This document shows positions 44,041 to 52,728 of a DNA stretch of 64,000 nucleotides, in pieces. Below the pieces are notes generated by a model. The model was not told the origin of the DNA and did not search any database. It saw only the letters and a program-made list of their open reading frames with translations. Numbering within the stretch: position 1 is the stretch's first letter; the number at the start of each line of letters is the position of its first letter. Source of the stretch: Variovorax sp. YR216 (GTDB lineage: Bacteria; Pseudomonadota; Gammaproteobacteria; Burkholderiales; Burkholderiaceae_C); the NCBI RefSeq assembly GCF_900107745.1, contig NZ_FNRO01000020.1, forward strand, positions 57,393 through 121,392. The letters are read 5' to 3'. The translations under genes were made by a program, and so were the position numbers.

Positions 44041-44430
44041 ATGTTCGATCTCAATTCCCTGACGCGGTTGCTCCTGCTCCCACGTGCATACCTCCAGACC
44101 TGCGGCGTTTCGTCGTGGCCAGGACTGGCGGTTTTCATCTGCTGTGCTTGCGTTGCCGGCTGCGACCTCACGCCCAATGTCCTCTTCGTTGCGGATGGAA
44201 GCCCGCTTCGCCTTTTGCAACTGACCGACGCTCTCGGCGAGTGCCCCGCGCCGCGTCGGGTTTGCTTCTTGGCCACGTGGGACGGAGAGGTGGCTCGTGG
44301 CTGTTGGGTGCGAGAGGAGGCCAACGTTCGGGTCATCCTTTCCGAGGAAGAGCGAACTGTGCCGGTCGTCGATTTCCGACCCACTGCATACGCCGAGTAT
44401 CGACATGCGGTCTTGAACCTGCCGCCGTAG
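44041..44430 (+). CDS. Hypothetical protein with lipoprotein-like segment
   Basis: This 129-residue protein starts 17 bases after the terminator. It has an internal hydrophobic stretch WPGLAVFICCACVAGCDLTP at about residues 26-45 ending in a Cys, like a lipobox but placed late, and then a beta-rich part (DGSPLRLLQLTDALGE, VPVVDFRPTAYAEYRHAV). A later start would give a more normal signal peptide. No family recognised. Confidence 0.5.
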   Translation: MFDLNSLTRLLLLPRAYLQTCGVSSWPGLAVFICCACVAGCDLTPNVLFVADGSPLRLLQLTDALGECPAPRRVCFLATWDGEVARGCWVREEANVRVILSEEERTVPVVDFRPTAYAEYRHAVLNLPP

Positions 44431-44615
44431 ATGCAAGGCTGAAGGCGAACCTGGATCTGGCACCGCGCAAGTGCACGGGAGCGAGCCGGGCTGCTGGAAC
44501 AGTAGATCAACCCTTTGGTTGGGGGATCGGCTCGACTTCTTCCTCCGAATTGATGAGGTGTTGATTTTCCAATCGGCGCCCGTCCGAGGCACACTGGCCG
44601 AAAGAGATCACGACC

Positions 44616-44831
44616 ATGACGAACCTTCCACTCAGTCACCAGATCCTTAATGCCGCGCGCGATGCCAGTGGGGGCGACATTGCGCGAGCAATCCGCTGGT
44701 ACCGGACCGAGCCGATCATTCCGCTGGAGTACAAGACTGCGGAGAGATTGGTTGCGGAAGGACGTGCGGACGACGTGCTCCGCGCAATGAGACGCCGCGC
44801 TGATGAAGACTCACAGCTCATCCCGAGATGA
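44616..44831 (+). CDS. Small MbcA/ParS-like protein, paralogue of 16749
   Basis: The 71-residue product begins MTNLPLSHQILNAARDASGG and shares YRTEPIIPLEYKTAERLVAE with its paralogue. It keeps the W..RT...P...T...L...G pattern of the DUF2384 toxin-binding domain, but no helix-turn-helix or partner toxin is visible. Its upstream 75 bases are also shared with the other copy. Function unknown. Confidence 0.55.
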   Translation: MTNLPLSHQILNAARDASGGDIARAIRWYRTEPIIPLEYKTAERLVAEGRADDVLRAMRRRADEDSQLIPR

Positions 44832-44961
44832 TGCGCCAGGGGCGGTGGTGAAGCCGCGGGTCGCTTCTTGTACAGCGGCGAACGTGCTTCGACTCTTCGT
44901 CGCTGGTTAACGCTCATGCGGTGTAGCGCAACATCGATCAAACCCTGAGGGAGGTGTAAAG

Positions 44962-47001
44962 ATGGACGAGCAACTCGATCCCACCGTCGGCAGCCCGCGA
45001 GGCGAGCGCAATCTCGTGGTGTGCTGCGACGGCACCAACAACACTTTGACCGGCGGCTTCGAAGATACCAACGTCCTGCGGCTCTACGGCTATCTCCGCA
45101 AGCACGTGGACCCTGACACCTCGACGCTCTACTACGACCCTGGCGTTGGGTCGCCTGACAGTGCCCCACCCACCGGGCTCGTTGATCTAGTCAAGCGCCG
45201 CTGGCAGCGGGTTGCTGGTCTGGCGTCCGGCGGCGGTGTGTACGAGAACATTGGTGAGGCGTATGCCTTTCTGATGCGCGAGTGGGTACCGGGCGCGCGG
45301 ATCCTCTGCTTCGGCTTCTCTCGGGGAGCGTTCACGGCCCGTGCCGTCGTGGGCATGGTGAATCTCTTCGGTGTGCTGCGTCCCCAGCACGAGGCGATGA
45401 TCCCCACGCTGGTTCGCATCTATTTCTCGCAGCCGGCCTTCTCGGAACAAGTGCACGGGCGCAAGAACTGGCGTCGTGCAGCAGCGACGTGGCTGCATGT
45501 CGGCTTGGCCAGGCCAGGCAAGGCGCAGGGGGATGCCGTGCACGGCTCCGAGGAAGTTGCCTCGAAGGTCACGCGCAAGGATCTGGCGCTGCAGGTCAAA
45601 AACAACTTCGCGCGAGAGGCACAAATCTATTGGGTCGGCGTGTGGGACACGGTGGAATCGGTGGGACTGCCAATTCTCGGTTCTCTCGACAATCCATCGA
45701 CCGCCACATTCCACGACAAGCCCAACATTCGCAACGTGCGTCACGCGCTGGCACTCGACGAGCATCGGTGGCCGTTCCTTCCGCGCCTGTACGACTCACC
45801 GAGCGAAGTGACGACACCTGATGGCCGTACTCTCAAGCAACTGTGGTTTCCAGGCGTGCACTGCGACATCGGCGGCAGCTACCCTGGTGCCCAGAGTGAC
45901 AGCGCCGCATATCCAAACCAGCGGACCGGTCTGTGCGACGCGTCGCTGCAGTGGATGGTGAACGAAGTGGCAAAGGAACTCGAAATCCCCGAGCTCGAAT
46001 CCTTGTCAGATCCCGGACGTCCCGACTCCGACGAATTCGGCACGCCTTCACGATACGTCTTTCCCGGGCAGCTTCCGTTGCGCCACGATCCATTGCACGA
46101 CACGCCTCTGTGGGCCCTGGCGGGCATGACAGTACGCCGCATGCAAGACGAAAAGATCCTCACCAACGCTCAAGCGAAGGCAGGCGCGAAGGATGGCATT
46201 GCGGTCGACGTGAAAGCGCCCGAGCCGAAGTACCTCGCGGGGCCAAGCGTGTGGGATGAACGCCGCAAGCTCTGGCCGTTCGTGATGGCTGTGGTGTTCG
46301 CCGTGCTGTTCTCGATGCTTTCCGGGTGGAACCTCGGCCCCCCGGACGGCCGGGTCACCCTAGGCAACGCCGCTGGCTGCAGCTTTGCCATGCAGCAGTT
46401 GGCCACCATCTCGCCGTGGACCATCGATGTCACGGCCATTCGTCCGGACTGCAAGCCCGCTCCGCCTGGTGGCCTGCGCAATCCGGAGGTCTGGACCGAA
46501 TACGCGAAGTTCTCTCCGGGATGGGCGATGTTTCTTGACCTGCTCTTCGTGGCCTGTGCCGGATACGTGATCGCGCGGTTGGCCTCGCGCGTGTTCACAT
46601 GGGCGGCAGGATGGAGACGCCCCGGGCAGTCCAGGCCGGCTTGGTTACTGACCATGGGATGGCTGCCGGCGTTGGCAGTGGGTGGCGATGTGCTGGAGGA
46701 CCTCGCGACCCTGCTATTCATGGCCCTCCAGGCCGTGTCGCTTCCAAGCTTTGCGCAGGCAACGCTCTACCTCGTAGGCATCTCGTCGTTGGCCAAGGTG
46801 ACCGGCTATCTGTTGTGCCTGTCGGTTTTTGGAGGTGGACGGATGCTACTGGCCGTATGGCCAACGAAGGCAGTCGGCAAGGTGGGGCGAAAGCCAGACG
46901 AACTTCTTGTTGTCTCCCATGACCCAGCCGCTTCGGGTGAGGTTAGTCGCGGAGCCCGAGGACCGACCTCGGAGAGAGACACGCTCGCCTTAGTTCAGTA
47001 G
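44962..47001 (+). CDS. DUF2235 (Tle1-like) lipase-type protein with C-terminal membrane helices
   Basis: In this 679-residue protein, residues 17-400 are a DUF2235 alpha/beta hydrolase: RNLVVCCDGTNNTLTG opens, the nucleophile motif is CFGFSRGAFTAR (S120), and VGVWDTVESVG and FPGVHCDIGGSY hold likely Asp and His. Some relatives are type VI secretion phospholipase effectors (Tle1). The last 245 residues contain about four membrane helices (WPFVMAVVFAVLFSML, LDLLFVACAGYVIARL, LLTMGWLPALAVGG, LYLVGISSLAKVTGY), unusual for a soluble effector. No VgrG, PAAR or immunity gene is adjacent. GGGAGGTG before the ATG is a strong ribosome site. Confidence 0.85.
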   Translation: MDEQLDPTVGSPRGERNLVVCCDGTNNTLTGGFEDTNVLRLYGYLRKHVDPDTSTLYYDPGVGSPDSAPPTGLVDLVKRRWQRVAGLASGGGVYENIGEAYAFLMREWVPGARILCFGFSRGAFTARAVVGMVNLFGVLRPQHEAMIPTLVRIYFSQPAFSEQVHGRKNWRRAAATWLHVGLARPGKAQGDAVHGSEEVASKVTRKDLALQVKNNFAREAQIYWVGVWDTVESVGLPILGSLDNPSTATFHDKPNIRNVRHALALDEHRWPFLPRLYDSPSEVTTPDGRTLKQLWFPGVHCDIGGSYPGAQSDSAAYPNQRTGLCDASLQWMVNEVAKELEIPELESLSDPGRPDSDEFGTPSRYVFPGQLPLRHDPLHDTPLWALAGMTVRRMQDEKILTNAQAKAGAKDGIAVDVKAPEPKYLAGPSVWDERRKLWPFVMAVVFAVLFSMLSGWNLGPPDGRVTLGNAAGCSFAMQQLATISPWTIDVTAIRPDCKPAPPGGLRNPEVWTEYAKFSPGWAMFLDLLFVACAGYVIARLASRVFTWAAGWRRPGQSRPAWLLTMGWLPALAVGGDVLEDLATLLFMALQAVSLPSFAQATLYLVGISSLAKVTGYLLCLSVFGGGRMLLAVWPTKAVGKVGRKPDELLVVSHDPAASGEVSRGARGPTSERDTLALVQ

Positions 47002-47115
47002 TTGGCTCACCCTCATACGCCGGCTCGCCTGATCGCGCGGCCAGATTTGCGCGCCGATAGAAAGTCAGGTGCTGAAATACCCGTTCTCAGAACTCGTTCC
47101 GCTCTCGCCTGAACC

Positions 47116-47658
47116 TCAAGCGACCACCACCTCTTTGGCTTCCTTCTCTGCTGACCCTTCCATCGTCTCGTGCTGACGGCCCTCTGCCTCGGTCACCAGC
47201 ATGGTGCCGCGACAACTGTCCGAGCCGCAGTGGCAGGGGTAGTCGGATGCCCGCGCGTCGTCGTCGGCCGTGAGGTTGTAGTCGATGAAGAGCTCCTCGC
47301 CAGGCTCTATCGGGACGAGGGTCACGAACTTCACGATGAGCTCGCCCGCCTCGTCATACTCCTCGATCGCCTCGCAGTTCGGATCGCACGCGTGATTGAA
47401 ATGGCGCGTGGCATTGCCGCCCTTGGCGCCATCGATCATCTCGTCGTTCGTGAGCGAAAAGAGATAGGTGAGCTGGTTGTCCCAATCCAGGGCAGCCACC
47501 TCGGCGGGGCTGTAGCGCCGCCCCTCATAAAGTCCGAGTACGGCACCGGTAGGGAGCGAGCAGGTCGCAAAGGCACCAAGCCCATGGACGCCGCTCGCCC
47601 CGACGCGCACGAAAGGCGTTGAGGAACGCTTGAGGGTCTTGAGGGAACGCCTGGACAT
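47116..47658 (-). CDS. SET-domain protein-lysine methyltransferase
   Basis: This 180-residue protein has a complete SET domain: GVHGLGAFATCSLPTGAVLG, FNHACDPNCEAIEEYDEAG, GEELFIDYN with the catalytic Tyr, and a post-SET CHCGSDSCRGTM with the three zinc-binding cysteines. SET proteins methylate lysines using S-adenosylmethionine; in bacteria they are rare, and targets such as HU-like or ribosomal proteins are possible. The C-terminal tail is acidic. The start is the first ATG, in a GGGAAAGG-type ribosome-site context. Confidence 0.92.
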   Translation of the reverse strand: MSRRSLKTLKRSSTPFVRVGASGVHGLGAFATCSLPTGAVLGLYEGRRYSPAEVAALDWDNQLTYLFSLTNDEMIDGAKGGNATRHFNHACDPNCEAIEEYDEAGELIVKFVTLVPIEPGEELFIDYNLTADDDARASDYPCHCGSDSCRGTMLVTEAEGRQHETMEGSAEKEAKEVVVA

Positions 47659-47887
47659 AGAACCTTTCCCGGGGGGCCGACGATTCTATGTTGCGGTGCG
47701 CAAACCTGAAGCGGCCTCACGCTCAAATACGCCTTTTTCTTGCTCGCCGTTGGTCGTTCGTCCGACGTGCCGAACGATGAAAGGGCGACTGCGCGCGCCG
47801 GCTGACGGTGCGTCCGCGCAGGTCGAGCTTCTTCAACAACTTCGCAGCAAGATGCGAAAAATTCTTGCCGGGTAAAATTCCGCCCCT

Positions 47888-48079
47888 ATGTCCGACACCC
47901 AGTTCTCCCAGGACGGCCTGCGATACGTGAAAAAGTCGCCGGGATCCATCATCACCACACCCCGCGCCGAATCGATGATGTCGTGCTTCAAGTGCGGCAA
48001 GTTCGCACCGCGATCGAACATGACCTCGAAACGGTTCCTCGGCAAGAACCATCTCGTCTGTGCGCCGAGGTGTTCGTGA
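47888..48079 (+). CDS. Small CxxC zinc-ribbon-like protein
   Basis: This 63-residue protein begins MSDTQFSQDGLRYVKKSPGS and has CFKCGK and CAPRC separated by about 22 residues, suggesting a four-Cys metal site. The GTG of the next gene overlaps its stop, so translation is coupled. Fragments of it recur at 39586 and 57150. Function unknown. Confidence 0.65.
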   Translation: MSDTQFSQDGLRYVKKSPGSIITTPRAESMMSCFKCGKFAPRSNMTSKRFLGKNHLVCAPRCS

Positions 48080-48297
48080 GCGAGACTCTCGACCTTTTCG
48101 CCAGCGACCGGTCTCCAGCAGTGCTTCGAACGCCGTCATGGCTCGGGCGGGATTTCCATGAGGAAATCGAGCTCGACTTCGAGCCTGGCGACTACAAGAT
48201 CACCCCTGGTGATCGCTGGACGGTCATCGCCCTGAATACAGGGCAGACGGTCTACTCGGGCATTGGTCCCGTGGAGATCGTCCGCGTCAAGGCGTAG
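48076..48297 (+). CDS. Small hypothetical protein coupled to the CxxC gene
   Basis: This 73-residue protein from GTG 48076 ends in a beta-rich segment: HEEIELDFEPGDYKITPGDR, WTVIALNTGQTVYSGIGPVE, IVRVKA. Its start overlaps the stop of the upstream CxxC gene (GTGA). A decayed copy lies at 39061. No family recognised. Confidence 0.6.
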   Translation: MSETLDLFASDRSPAVLRTPSWLGRDFHEEIELDFEPGDYKITPGDRWTVIALNTGQTVYSGIGPVEIVRVKA

Positions 48298-49113
48298 AGC
48301 CGCCGCGCAGGTCAAGTCGTACCTCGCCACAGATTCACCTTGATGCAAGTCGTGGCACCGGAACGCGCCATGGCGACGTAGAGTCGGCACCGAGTCTTCC
48401 GGTGCGCCTCTCACGTAGGCAATCGCAGCCTCTCAAAGGCAAACGCAGCACGAACGGGAAACCCAGCCCGGCGGCAGGTTCGCCGCCGGGCTCTTCGGCT
48501 GGTGCATGTTCGGCGCCCACGACCGCAGACCTGATCAGCTCAGTCATCAAACCTGGCCCCGCGCAAAAAGCCGCACGAGCCATCGCGATTCGAACATGGC
48601 GTTGGCGGCCGCAGGCCGTGTGGGATGGAATATCGCCACCGTGAAACGCGAGACGCCCATGATCTGCGCGTCGCAATGAGATCGTCTTTGCCTCGCCGAA
48701 GCATGAGCGGGCGCGGGCCTTTCTGGGGGATGTTCTGCGACACTGACGGACGCAGTTGCTAGCCACTTTGTGAATCGCCACAAGAGAGCTGGATAGCTCG
48801 ACGGCCGATGACCTGTCGTGCCGTACTGCCATCTTTTCCTTGGCAGCTTCCACTTCTCATCCGCAACGCCACCAGGCCAATCTTAGAGAAAGCCGTTCGC
48901 CGGCGACGCAGCCCAATGCTGATGCCACCCCAAGGTCGTTGACGCTATCGGAAGGCGATTTTTGCCGCCTTCCAGCGAAAGCCGTCTTCTAAGTAGGCAG
49001 AAGCGCTCGACTGCAAGCTCGCTGCGGATTCAGGCGGTCGATGCAATGGAACGGTTTCCACCGCCGACCCTAGCGAACGAACTCACGACTTCCTGGTTAG
49101 GCCACCGACGGCA
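48298..49113. other. Gene-free stretch of about 815 bases
   Basis: No supported gene. It contains the hairpin repeat at 48465-48492 and a second small hairpin (GGAAGGCG/CGCCTTCC) at 48950-48973. The sequence CAGCGAAAGC.GTCTTC near 48975 also occurs near 55955. Confidence 0.45.
48465..48492 (-). repeat. Hairpin repeat, copy 2 (inverted relative to 25033)
   Basis: AGCCCGGCGGC, six bases, GCCGCCGGGCT is a perfect 11-bp stem; about 120 bases around it match 25027-25165 in reverse complement. Confidence 0.75.
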
Positions 49114-49857
49114 TCAGGGATGCCAAGTCGACCGTGCGACTATCAGGCGTCGCGTTGCGACGTCATCGTCGTAACTCAATGCAGCCGAAAGCGACTCGGC
49201 CGCGCGTTTCAATCGTCCTGCGAACCGGGTCAGCTTTGTCTCTGCGTCCGCGCCTGCCGGCGCACCGATGCATAAGGCCCCAACGACGCGCCAGCGGCTG
49301 CCGAAGACGGGCACCGCAATGCTGGCCGATGTTCGCTTTGCCTCGCCCACGGTCACGTGGTAGCCACGGGCCCTGATCTGGTCGTACAACTCGCCCCGCT
49401 GCCCGAGCGCCGCCAGCATGACCTTGCCAGCAGCGCCCTGATCGAGCGGCATCGATTCCCCCACGCGCGCGGGGCTGTGCTGGGCTTCCGGACACATGAC
49501 CTTGACCAGACGCACCCGCCGATTGCCGTCCTGAACGAAGAAGGATGCGTCCTGCCCTGTTGCATCGGACAGTTTGCGCAGGGCGGGCTCGACATTCGCG
49601 CGGATGTCAAAGGACACCTGGTACCGCGCCCCGAGCGACGCCGTGGCGGGCCCAAGGCGCCACTCGGCGTTGTCGTTCTGGGCCACGTAGCCACTCGCCG
49701 CCAAGGTTTTCAACAGGCGCAGCGCGGTCGCCTTGGGCAGGCTCGTGCGGCGGCCGATTTCGCTCAAGCCGAGGTGCGGTTCTTCGATGGTGAAGACATC
49801 GAGGATCGCCAGCGCGCGCACCGTCGCCTGCACTGTCGACTCAGGGTTAACACTCAT
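49114..49857 (-). CDS. IclR-family regulator of the lig cluster
   Basis: This 247-residue protein has an N-terminal winged helix (ALAILDVFTIEEPHLGLSEI, GRRTSLPKATALRLLKTLAA) and the IclR effector domain (MPLDQGAAGKVMLAALG, SASIAVPVFGSRWRVVGAL). IclR proteins of aromatic pathways often bind protocatechuate-type ligands. It diverges from the Bug/ligK/ligJ genes, with an inverted repeat in the 100-base gap, so it very likely controls them. Confidence 0.93.
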   Translation of the reverse strand: MSVNPESTVQATVRALAILDVFTIEEPHLGLSEIGRRTSLPKATALRLLKTLAASGYVAQNDNAEWRLGPATASLGARYQVSFDIRANVEPALRKLSDATGQDASFFVQDGNRRVRLVKVMCPEAQHSPARVGESMPLDQGAAGKVMLAALGQRGELYDQIRARGYHVTVGEAKRTSASIAVPVFGSRWRVVGALCIGAPAGADAETKLTRFAGRLKRAAESLSAALSYDDDVATRRLIVARSTWHP

Positions 49858-49871
49858 TTGTTGAATGCCGT

Positions 49872-49890
49872 CGGTTCATCTGGTGAACCG
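49872..49890. promoter_or_regulatory. Candidate IclR operator
   Basis: CGGTTCA, five bases, TGAACCG is a perfect inverted repeat in the gap between the IclR gene and the receptor gene. Its position and symmetry fit an IclR-type binding site controlling both directions. Confidence 0.6.
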
Positions 49891-49957
49891 AAATTGTAGT
49901 GAGTTGGATGCCGGCCTAACCTACAGGCTTGCAGCAAGCATCCAACGGAGAGACAAC

Positions 49958-50935
49958 ATGAATCGGCGCCTCGCAAGCTTCGCAGCCCTCGCCACCTTGG
50001 TCTTGGGTTCGCTCGGAATCCATCCATCCATCGCATCGGCGGCAGACACCTACCCCGACAAGCCAGTGAAGATGATCGTGCCCTACGCCGCTGGCGGTGG
50101 GGTCGACAACATTGCCCGCGTCGTTGCCACGCATCTGAGCGCCCGCCTCAAACAGCCGGTCATCATCGACAACCGGCCCGGCGCCAACGCCAACATCGGC
50201 GCCGACGCCGTCGCCAAGGCCTCGCCCGACGGCTACACGCTCCTGATGGGGGCGACCTTCCTCGCCTTCAACCGTGCGACGATGAAGTCGACGCCCTACG
50301 ATGCCTCGCGCGATCTCGTTCCGGTCGCCCGCACAGGCAAAGCGCCTTTCGTGCTCGTCGTGCCCGCGAGCTCGCCGTTCAAGACGGTGGCCGAACTGGT
50401 CGCCTACATGAAGGCGAATCCGGACAAGGCGTCCTACGGCGCCGTGGGCGCCGGATCGCCGACCAACCTGATCTTCCCCAAGAACACCGGCACCACCCCT
50501 GTCCAGGTTCTCTACAAGGGTGGCGCAGCAGCAATGCCCGACCTGATCGCCGGGCGTCTGACCTACATGATCCAGACGACCAGCGAGGTGCTTCCGCACA
50601 TCACGACCGGCAAGCTGCGTGCTCTGGCCGTTTCCGGCAGCACCCGCTTTGGGCACCTGCCAACGGTTCCCACGATGAAGGAAGCCGGCGTCGCGGATCT
50701 CGAAGGGACTGGATGGTGGGGTCTCTTTGCCCCGGCCAAGACGCCGGCGGCCGTGGTGCAGCGTCTTTCCGACGAGATCCAGGTGGTGATGAAGCAGCCC
50801 GACGTGATTGCCGCACTGGACAAGCTCGGCATCGAGTCCGCGCCCATGCCTTCGCAGACCTTCATGCCGTTTTTCCAGGAAGAGCTGAAGAGCTATGTCG
50901 ACGTCGCGCGTCAGTTCAACCTGACCGTCGAATAG
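49958..50935 (+). CDS. Bug/TctC-family periplasmic solute receptor
   Basis: This 325-residue protein has a signal peptide (MNRRLASFAALATLVLGSLG, AxA-like site at ASA). The Bug family markers YPDKPVKMIVPYAAGGGVDN, ARLKQPVIIDNRPGANANIG and ASPDGYTLLMG line the carboxylate-binding pocket. It binds a carboxylic acid in the periplasm; the neighbours suggest an aromatic acid or tricarboxylate intermediate. No TctA/TctB membrane genes are adjacent. CGGAGAGA precedes the ATG. Confidence 0.93.
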   Translation: MNRRLASFAALATLVLGSLGIHPSIASAADTYPDKPVKMIVPYAAGGGVDNIARVVATHLSARLKQPVIIDNRPGANANIGADAVAKASPDGYTLLMGATFLAFNRATMKSTPYDASRDLVPVARTGKAPFVLVVPASSPFKTVAELVAYMKANPDKASYGAVGAGSPTNLIFPKNTGTTPVQVLYKGGAAAMPDLIAGRLTYMIQTTSEVLPHITTGKLRALAVSGSTRFGHLPTVPTMKEAGVADLEGTGWWGLFAPAKTPAAVVQRLSDEIQVVMKQPDVIAALDKLGIESAPMPSQTFMPFFQEELKSYVDVARQFNLTVE

Positions 50936-50969
50936 CGGCCGGACCCCGATCAAGGAACAAGGAATCACC

Positions 50970-51647
50970 ATGCAACCAGGTTTTCAAGTGCTCAAGCGCC
51001 GCCATGCCGTCGGCAAGGAATGGGTCGACAAGTTCGCGTCGATCCCGGTCGCGAACATCAGCGATTCGATGTCGCGCCTGAACTCCGGCAGCGCTAGGCT
51101 GCGCCCCATGCATGCGGGTGGCGTGCTCTGTGGGCCAGCCGTCACGGTCAAGAGTGCGCCCGGCGACAACCTGATGACGCACATGGCACTGAACCTTGCG
51201 GTCGAGGGCGACGTGCTGGTGGTGGACGCCGGGGGAGATCTCACCAACGCGATCATCGGCGAGCGCATGCTGGCCTACTGCATTGCGAAGAAGTTCTCGG
51301 GGATCGTCATCCATGGCGCGGTCCGTGATTCGGGCTGGATCCGTCAGCAGCGCTTTCCGGTGTATGCCTGCGGCGTGACCCACCAGGGGCCCTACAAGAA
51401 TGGACCCGGCGAGGTCAACACGACGATTTCGATCGGCGGGATGGTGGTCTGCCCAGGCGACCTCATCGTGGGTGACGAAGACGGGCTTGTCTGCATTCCG
51501 CAGACCTCGGTCGAGGTCGTGCATGCGAAAGCAGCGGCCAAATTCAAGCACGAGAGCGAGACCTTCTCGGCTATCGGCCAGGGCGACAACGACGCCGCGG
51601 GGTACCGCGCCAAGCTCGCCAAGCTCGGCTGCTACTTCGAAGCCTGA
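50970..51647 (+). CDS. ligK: 4-hydroxy-4-methyl-2-oxoglutarate / 4-carboxy-4-hydroxy-2-oxoadipate aldolase (LigK/RraA family)
   Basis: This 225-residue protein of the RraA-like aldolase family reads ISDSMSRLNS, GDVLVVDAGGDLTNAIIGER and IHGAVRDSGWI, including the RD pair that helps bind substrate and metal. It splits 4-carboxy-4-hydroxy-2-oxoadipate to pyruvate and oxaloacetate in the protocatechuate 4,5-cleavage or gallate route. It lies 34 bases after the receptor gene and before the hydratase, as in lig clusters. RNase-E-inhibitor RraA itself is shorter and lacks this context. Confidence 0.9.
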   Translation: MQPGFQVLKRRHAVGKEWVDKFASIPVANISDSMSRLNSGSARLRPMHAGGVLCGPAVTVKSAPGDNLMTHMALNLAVEGDVLVVDAGGDLTNAIIGERMLAYCIAKKFSGIVIHGAVRDSGWIRQQRFPVYACGVTHQGPYKNGPGEVNTTISIGGMVVCPGDLIVGDEDGLVCIPQTSVEVVHAKAAAKFKHESETFSAIGQGDNDAAGYRAKLAKLGCYFEA

Positions 51648-51686
51648 GCCATCCAGACAACCATCAATCCACGAGGACAAGACGCC

Positions 51687-52718
51687 ATGATCATTGATTG
51701 CCACGGGCACTACACCACCGCGCCCGCCGCGCTCAAGGACTACCGGAAACGGCAGACTGCCGCCTTCGAAGCGGGCCGGCCGCTGGCGCCCGATTTCAGA
51801 ATCGGCGACGACGAGATTCGCGAGTCACTCGAGCAGAACCAGTTGCGCATTCAGCGCGAACGCGGTGTCGACATGACCATCTTCTCGCCCATCGCGGGCG
51901 CCATGGCGCACCACGTCGGCAACGCCACGACGAGCCAGCACTGGACGCAGGCATGCAACGACCTGATCTACCGTGCGGTAGAGATGTTCCCCGATGAGCT
52001 CGTGGGAGTTTGCCAGCTGCCGCAGTCGCCCGGCGTGAGTCCGGCGAACTGCGTCGACGAGCTGACCCGCTGCGTGGAGGAGCTCGGCTTTGTGGGCTGC
52101 AACGTCAACCCCGACCCGACGGACGGGTTCTGGACCGACCCGCCGATGACGCAGCGCTACTGGTATCCCCTGTTCGAGAAGATGGTGGAGCTCGACGTGC
52201 CGGCCATGGTGCATGTCAGTTGCTCCTGCAACCCGAACTTCCACCACACCGGCGCGCACTACCTCAACGGCGACACCACGGCGTTCATGCAGTTCCTGCT
52301 GTCGGACATCTTCAAGGACTTTCCGACGCTGCGCTTCGTGCTGCCGCACGGCGGCGGCGCAGTGCCCTATCACTGGGGCCGCTACCGCGGCCTGGCCGAC
52401 CAGCTCAAGCGACCGCCGCTCGAGGAGATGATGCGCAACGTCTTCTTCGACACCTGCGTGTATCACCGCCCGGGCGTGGAGTTGCTGCTGGAGGTCGTCC
52501 CACCGGACAACGTGCTGTTTGCGTCGGAGATCGTCGGCGCAGTCAAAGGCATCGACCCGCGCACGGGCTACCACTACGACGACACCAAGCGCTACATCGA
52601 CGCGGTGGAATGGCTCACGCCCGAGCACCGGGCCAAGGTGCTGGGCGACAACGCGCTGCGCGTCTACCCGCGCCTGGCCCAGCGCCTGTTGGAACGGCAA
52701 GCCATCGCCACCGTTTGA
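51687..52718 (+). CDS. ligJ: 4-oxalomesaconate hydratase (LigJ-type amidohydrolase fold)
   Basis: This 343-residue amidohydrolase-superfamily protein starts MIIDCHGHYTTAPAALKDYR with the HxH metal motif. It continues FVGCNVNPDPTDGFW, HTGAHYLNGDTTAFMQF, VLPHGGGAVPYHWGRYRG and GIDPRTGYHYDDTKRYI, matching LigJ. It hydrates 4-oxalomesaconate to 4-carboxy-4-hydroxy-2-oxoadipate, the LigK substrate. Spacing to ligK is 39 bases. No protocatechuate 4,5-dioxygenase, LigC or LigI is in the window. Confidence 0.92.
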   Translation: MIIDCHGHYTTAPAALKDYRKRQTAAFEAGRPLAPDFRIGDDEIRESLEQNQLRIQRERGVDMTIFSPIAGAMAHHVGNATTSQHWTQACNDLIYRAVEMFPDELVGVCQLPQSPGVSPANCVDELTRCVEELGFVGCNVNPDPTDGFWTDPPMTQRYWYPLFEKMVELDVPAMVHVSCSCNPNFHHTGAHYLNGDTTAFMQFLLSDIFKDFPTLRFVLPHGGGAVPYHWGRYRGLADQLKRPPLEEMMRNVFFDTCVYHRPGVELLLEVVPPDNVLFASEIVGAVKGIDPRTGYHYDDTKRYIDAVEWLTPEHRAKVLGDNALRVYPRLAQRLLERQAIATV

Positions 52719-52728
52719 AGAGGGATCC

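Noticed and set aside
44041..44592. A long minus-strand frame opposite the lipoprotein-like gene
   Set aside because: It runs through the strong terminator stem and has no motif; the plus-strand gene begins just after the terminator.
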